Shown piece by piece: positions 62,490 to 64,000 of a stretch of DNA of 64,000 bases (positions are counted from its first letter, which is position 1; the number at the start of each line of letters is the position of its first letter). The position numbers and the translations under genes were made by a program. Below the pieces are notes generated by a model, which saw nothing but the letters and a program-made list of their open reading frames with translations, had not been told where the DNA came from and searched no databases. This DNA comes from Cryobacterium arcticum (lineage in GTDB: Bacteria > Actinomycetota > Actinomycetes > Actinomycetales > Microbacteriaceae). The stretch is from contig NZ_CP016282.1 of the NCBI RefSeq assembly GCF_001679725.1, forward strand, positions 2,418,001-2,482,000, written 5' to 3'.

Positions 62490-63509
62490 ATGGCAATCAA
62501 GAAGAAGACAGCTGTCCTGATCGGCGGAGTCGCGGCCGTCGCGCTCATCGCCGGTGGAATCACCGCGGCCGTCCTGAGCGGCAACAGCGCTGCGGAAGCC
62601 ACCCCCGCCGACAGCACGTCGGAAAGCACCGCGGCGGCCGGCGCCGGCGACACCGTCGAATTCAACCTCGGCCCTGACCAGGACCGCATCCGTCTCGACG
62701 AGGTGCCCGAGGCCGTCGCCGCCATCAAGGCCAGCGGGTTCGAGCCCATCGAGACCGGCAAGCTCACCGTCGTGGTGAGCCCCTACGTCGCCCCGCTCGG
62801 CCTCTACGCCGACGACGACACCACCCTGATCGGCAACGAGACCGATATCGCCCAGCTCATCGCCGATGGCCTGGGCCTCGAGCTCAACCTGCAGCCGGCC
62901 GCGTGGGCCGACTGGCCGCTGGGTATCCAGTCGGGCAAGTATGACCTCATCACCTCGAACGTCACCGTCACCGAGGAGCGCAAGGACCTCTACGACTTTG
63001 CCAGCTATCGCGAGGACCTGCTCGGTTTCTACGTGAAGTCGGACTCCGAGATCGACTCCATCGAGGAAGCGGAGGATGTCGCGGGCCTCAAGATCATCGT
63101 GGGCTCCGGCACCAACCAGGAGAAGATCTTGCAGGCGTGGGATGCGGAAAACATCGCCGCCGGACTCGACCCTGTGGAGTACCAGTACTTCGACGACACT
63201 GCAGCGGCGAACCTGGCGCTGCAGTCCGGACGGGCCGACGCGAACTTCGGACCGAACGCGACCGCCGCATACGCCGCCGCCCAGACCGGTGAGACAAAGC
63301 TCGTCGGCACGTTCAATGGCGGTTACCCGGCTCACGCGAACATCGCTGCCGGCACCCTCAAGGGCAACGGCCTGATCGAGGGCGTCAACCTGGTGCTCAA
63401 CGCCGCGATCGACGGCGGCGAGTACGGCGAGGTCCTGGCCCGGTGGGGTTTGACCAGCGAAGCCGTGACCAAGGCAGAGGTCAACCCGCCCGGCCTGCCG
63501 CGCGAATAG
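62490..63509 (+). CDS. ABC transporter solute-binding protein (family 3)
   Basis: The ATG at 62490 gives 339 aa. It has a basic N-terminus and hydrophobic segment (MAIKKKTAVLIGGVAAVALI), but no lipobox Cys, so it is either secreted or held by an uncleaved anchor rather than being a lipoprotein. The mature part is a type-3 periplasmic fold (VVVSPYVAPLGLYADDD, GKYDLITSNVTVTEERKDLYDF, ALQSGRADANFGPNATAAYA). It follows the ATPase by 117 bases and should deliver the ligand to that transporter. Confidence 0.92.
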   Translation: MAIKKKTAVLIGGVAAVALIAGGITAAVLSGNSAAEATPADSTSESTAAAGAGDTVEFNLGPDQDRIRLDEVPEAVAAIKASGFEPIETGKLTVVVSPYVAPLGLYADDDTTLIGNETDIAQLIADGLGLELNLQPAAWADWPLGIQSGKYDLITSNVTVTEERKDLYDFASYREDLLGFYVKSDSEIDSIEEAEDVAGLKIIVGSGTNQEKILQAWDAENIAAGLDPVEYQYFDDTAAANLALQSGRADANFGPNATAAYAAAQTGETKLVGTFNGGYPAHANIAAGTLKGNGLIEGVNLVLNAAIDGGEYGEVLARWGLTSEAVTKAEVNPPGLPRE

Positions 63510-63538
63510 CTCCCGGCGTCGCAGCTGGTGAGAACGGC

Positions 63539-63574
63539 GAAGGCCGGGTCGGGGACACTCCCGCCCCGGCCTTC
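63539..63574 (+). terminator. Hairpin after the ABC transporter operon
   Basis: The outer arms GAAGGCCGG and CCGGCCTTC pair across a GC-rich interior. No clear U-run follows, so termination strength is uncertain. Confidence 0.6.
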
Positions 63575-63601
63575 CCGTCATCCCGCCGGTATTCCCCCAC
63601 C

Positions 63602-63634
63602 GTCACATTCCGCAATCACTGTCACATTCCGCAA
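63602..63634. promoter_or_regulatory. Direct repeats GTCACATTCCGCAA upstream of flavin reductase
   Basis: Two exact 14-base copies (63602-63615 and 63621-63634) start 19 bases apart, 67 bases before the GTG of the flavin reductase gene. This is a likely binding site for a tandem-binding regulator. Confidence 0.55.
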
Positions 63635-63700
63635 CTCTCCCGACCACAATCGTGGTGTGGCGAGACGATGGAATCCCGATCCAGAAACCGAACGGACCCC

Positions 63701-64000
63701 GTGAGCACTCAGAAACTCGCTTTCCCTGACAGCACGACAGACACCGAGGTGAGCCCGGCCGTCGAGCCGTTCGGCGGCCTCAGCGCCGCCGACTTCAAAC
63801 TCGCATTCCGAAACCACCCCGCCGGCGTTGCGGTCATCACTGCCGACGCCGGCGACGGTCCCGTTGGCCTCACCGCGACCTCGGTCTTCTCGGTGAGCGC
63901 GGAACCACCCCTGTTGGTCTTCTCGCTTTCCGACCTGTCATCGAGTGCGCCCACCATCAACCGTGCGGACACCGTCGTGGTGCACCTGCTCGGTTCCGAT
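63701..64000 (+). CDS. Flavin reductase-family protein, 3' end outside window
   Basis: From GTG 63701, 100 codons are visible. After ~25 variable residues comes the flavin-reductase-like (HpaC/SnaC) domain: FRNHPAGVAVITAD, VGLTATSVFSVSAEPPLLVF and NRADTVVVHLLG. Such proteins reduce FMN with NAD(P)H and hand it to LLM monooxygenases. This is the evident partner for the three LLM genes of the cluster. Confidence 0.9.
   Translation, partial: MSTQKLAFPDSTTDTEVSPAVEPFGGLSAADFKLAFRNHPAGVAVITADAGDGPVGLTATSVFSVSAEPPLLVFSLSDLSSSAPTINRADTVVVHLLGSD

Noticed and set aside
53481..64000. Prophage or complete integrative element
   Set aside because: Apart from the tRNA fragment there is no integrase, replication, structural or conjugation gene in the window, so only an attachment-site relic can be claimed.

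Overview
The window is GC-rich, densely coded DNA from an actinobacterium. The protein families and gene order (MoxR–DUF58–transglutaminase next to a kinase/FHA/PP2C set, a fused actinobacterial NirK, narGHJI, a DtxR-type iron box) suggest Microbacteriaceae, perhaps a Cryobacterium relative. That placement is inference; no rRNA or marker gene is present to fix it.

Region 1 (1-19.6 kb, all minus strand) is a large envelope or surface locus. In transcription order it reads PP2C phosphatase, FHA protein, membrane Ser/Thr kinase, FHA-like/HTH protein, two giant (about 1,780 aa) membrane-anchored Ig-repeat/fibronectin proteins, MoxR ATPase, DUF58 protein and a membrane transglutaminase-like protein that runs off the left edge. 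The giants are a tandem duplication. They share near-identical blocks separated by diverged segments, and end in unrelated tip domains after polyproline linkers. Together the genes look like phosphorylation-controlled assembly of a surface fibre, which I cannot match to a characterised system.

Region 2 (19.7-26.1 kb) holds a TerC-family transporter behind a recognisable yybP-ykoY (Mn2+) riboswitch, a 2TM protein, a DoxX-like protein, tRNA-Glu(CTC) with promoter and terminator, an MBL-fold hydrolase, a YCII/DGPF protein, two overlapping phosphoribosyltransferase genes (one fused to an alpha/beta hydrolase) and a small unknown protein.

Region 3 (26.1-29.9 kb) is an Fe3+ ABC uptake operon (binding protein, permease, ATPase) behind a DtxR/IdeR-type box. 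Region 4 (29.9-31.7 kb) is gene debris: two decayed copies of a nucleotidyltransferase-like gene and a 37-bp inverted repeat surround an intact dihydrofolate-reductase-family gene.

Region 5 (31.7-53.2 kb) is a nitrate/nitrite respiration and assimilation island: truncated Crp/Fnr regulator, tri-modular copper nitrite reductase NirK, NnrS-like membrane protein, DUF2249 protein, Rieske ferredoxin, Cys-containing ArsR-type regulator, moaA, narK, sirohydrochlorin chelatase, nirD, divergent nirB and cobA, narGHJI, and a second regulator of the same Cys type. Nitrate enters by NarK, is reduced by NarGHI, and nitrite can go to NO (NirK) or ammonium (NirBD). MoaA and the siroheme enzymes supply cofactors.

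Region 6 (53.2-64 kb) starts with a 3' fragment of a tRNA-Gln and an unusual tRNA(CAU). It continues with a sulfur-type assimilation cluster: three flavin-dependent (LLM) monooxygenases, an FAD/NAD(P)-binding protein, a GNAT acetyltransferase, a polar-amino-acid-type ABC transporter and, at the right edge, a flavin reductase. The set resembles Bacillus gene sets for salvage of S-substituted cysteines (inference).
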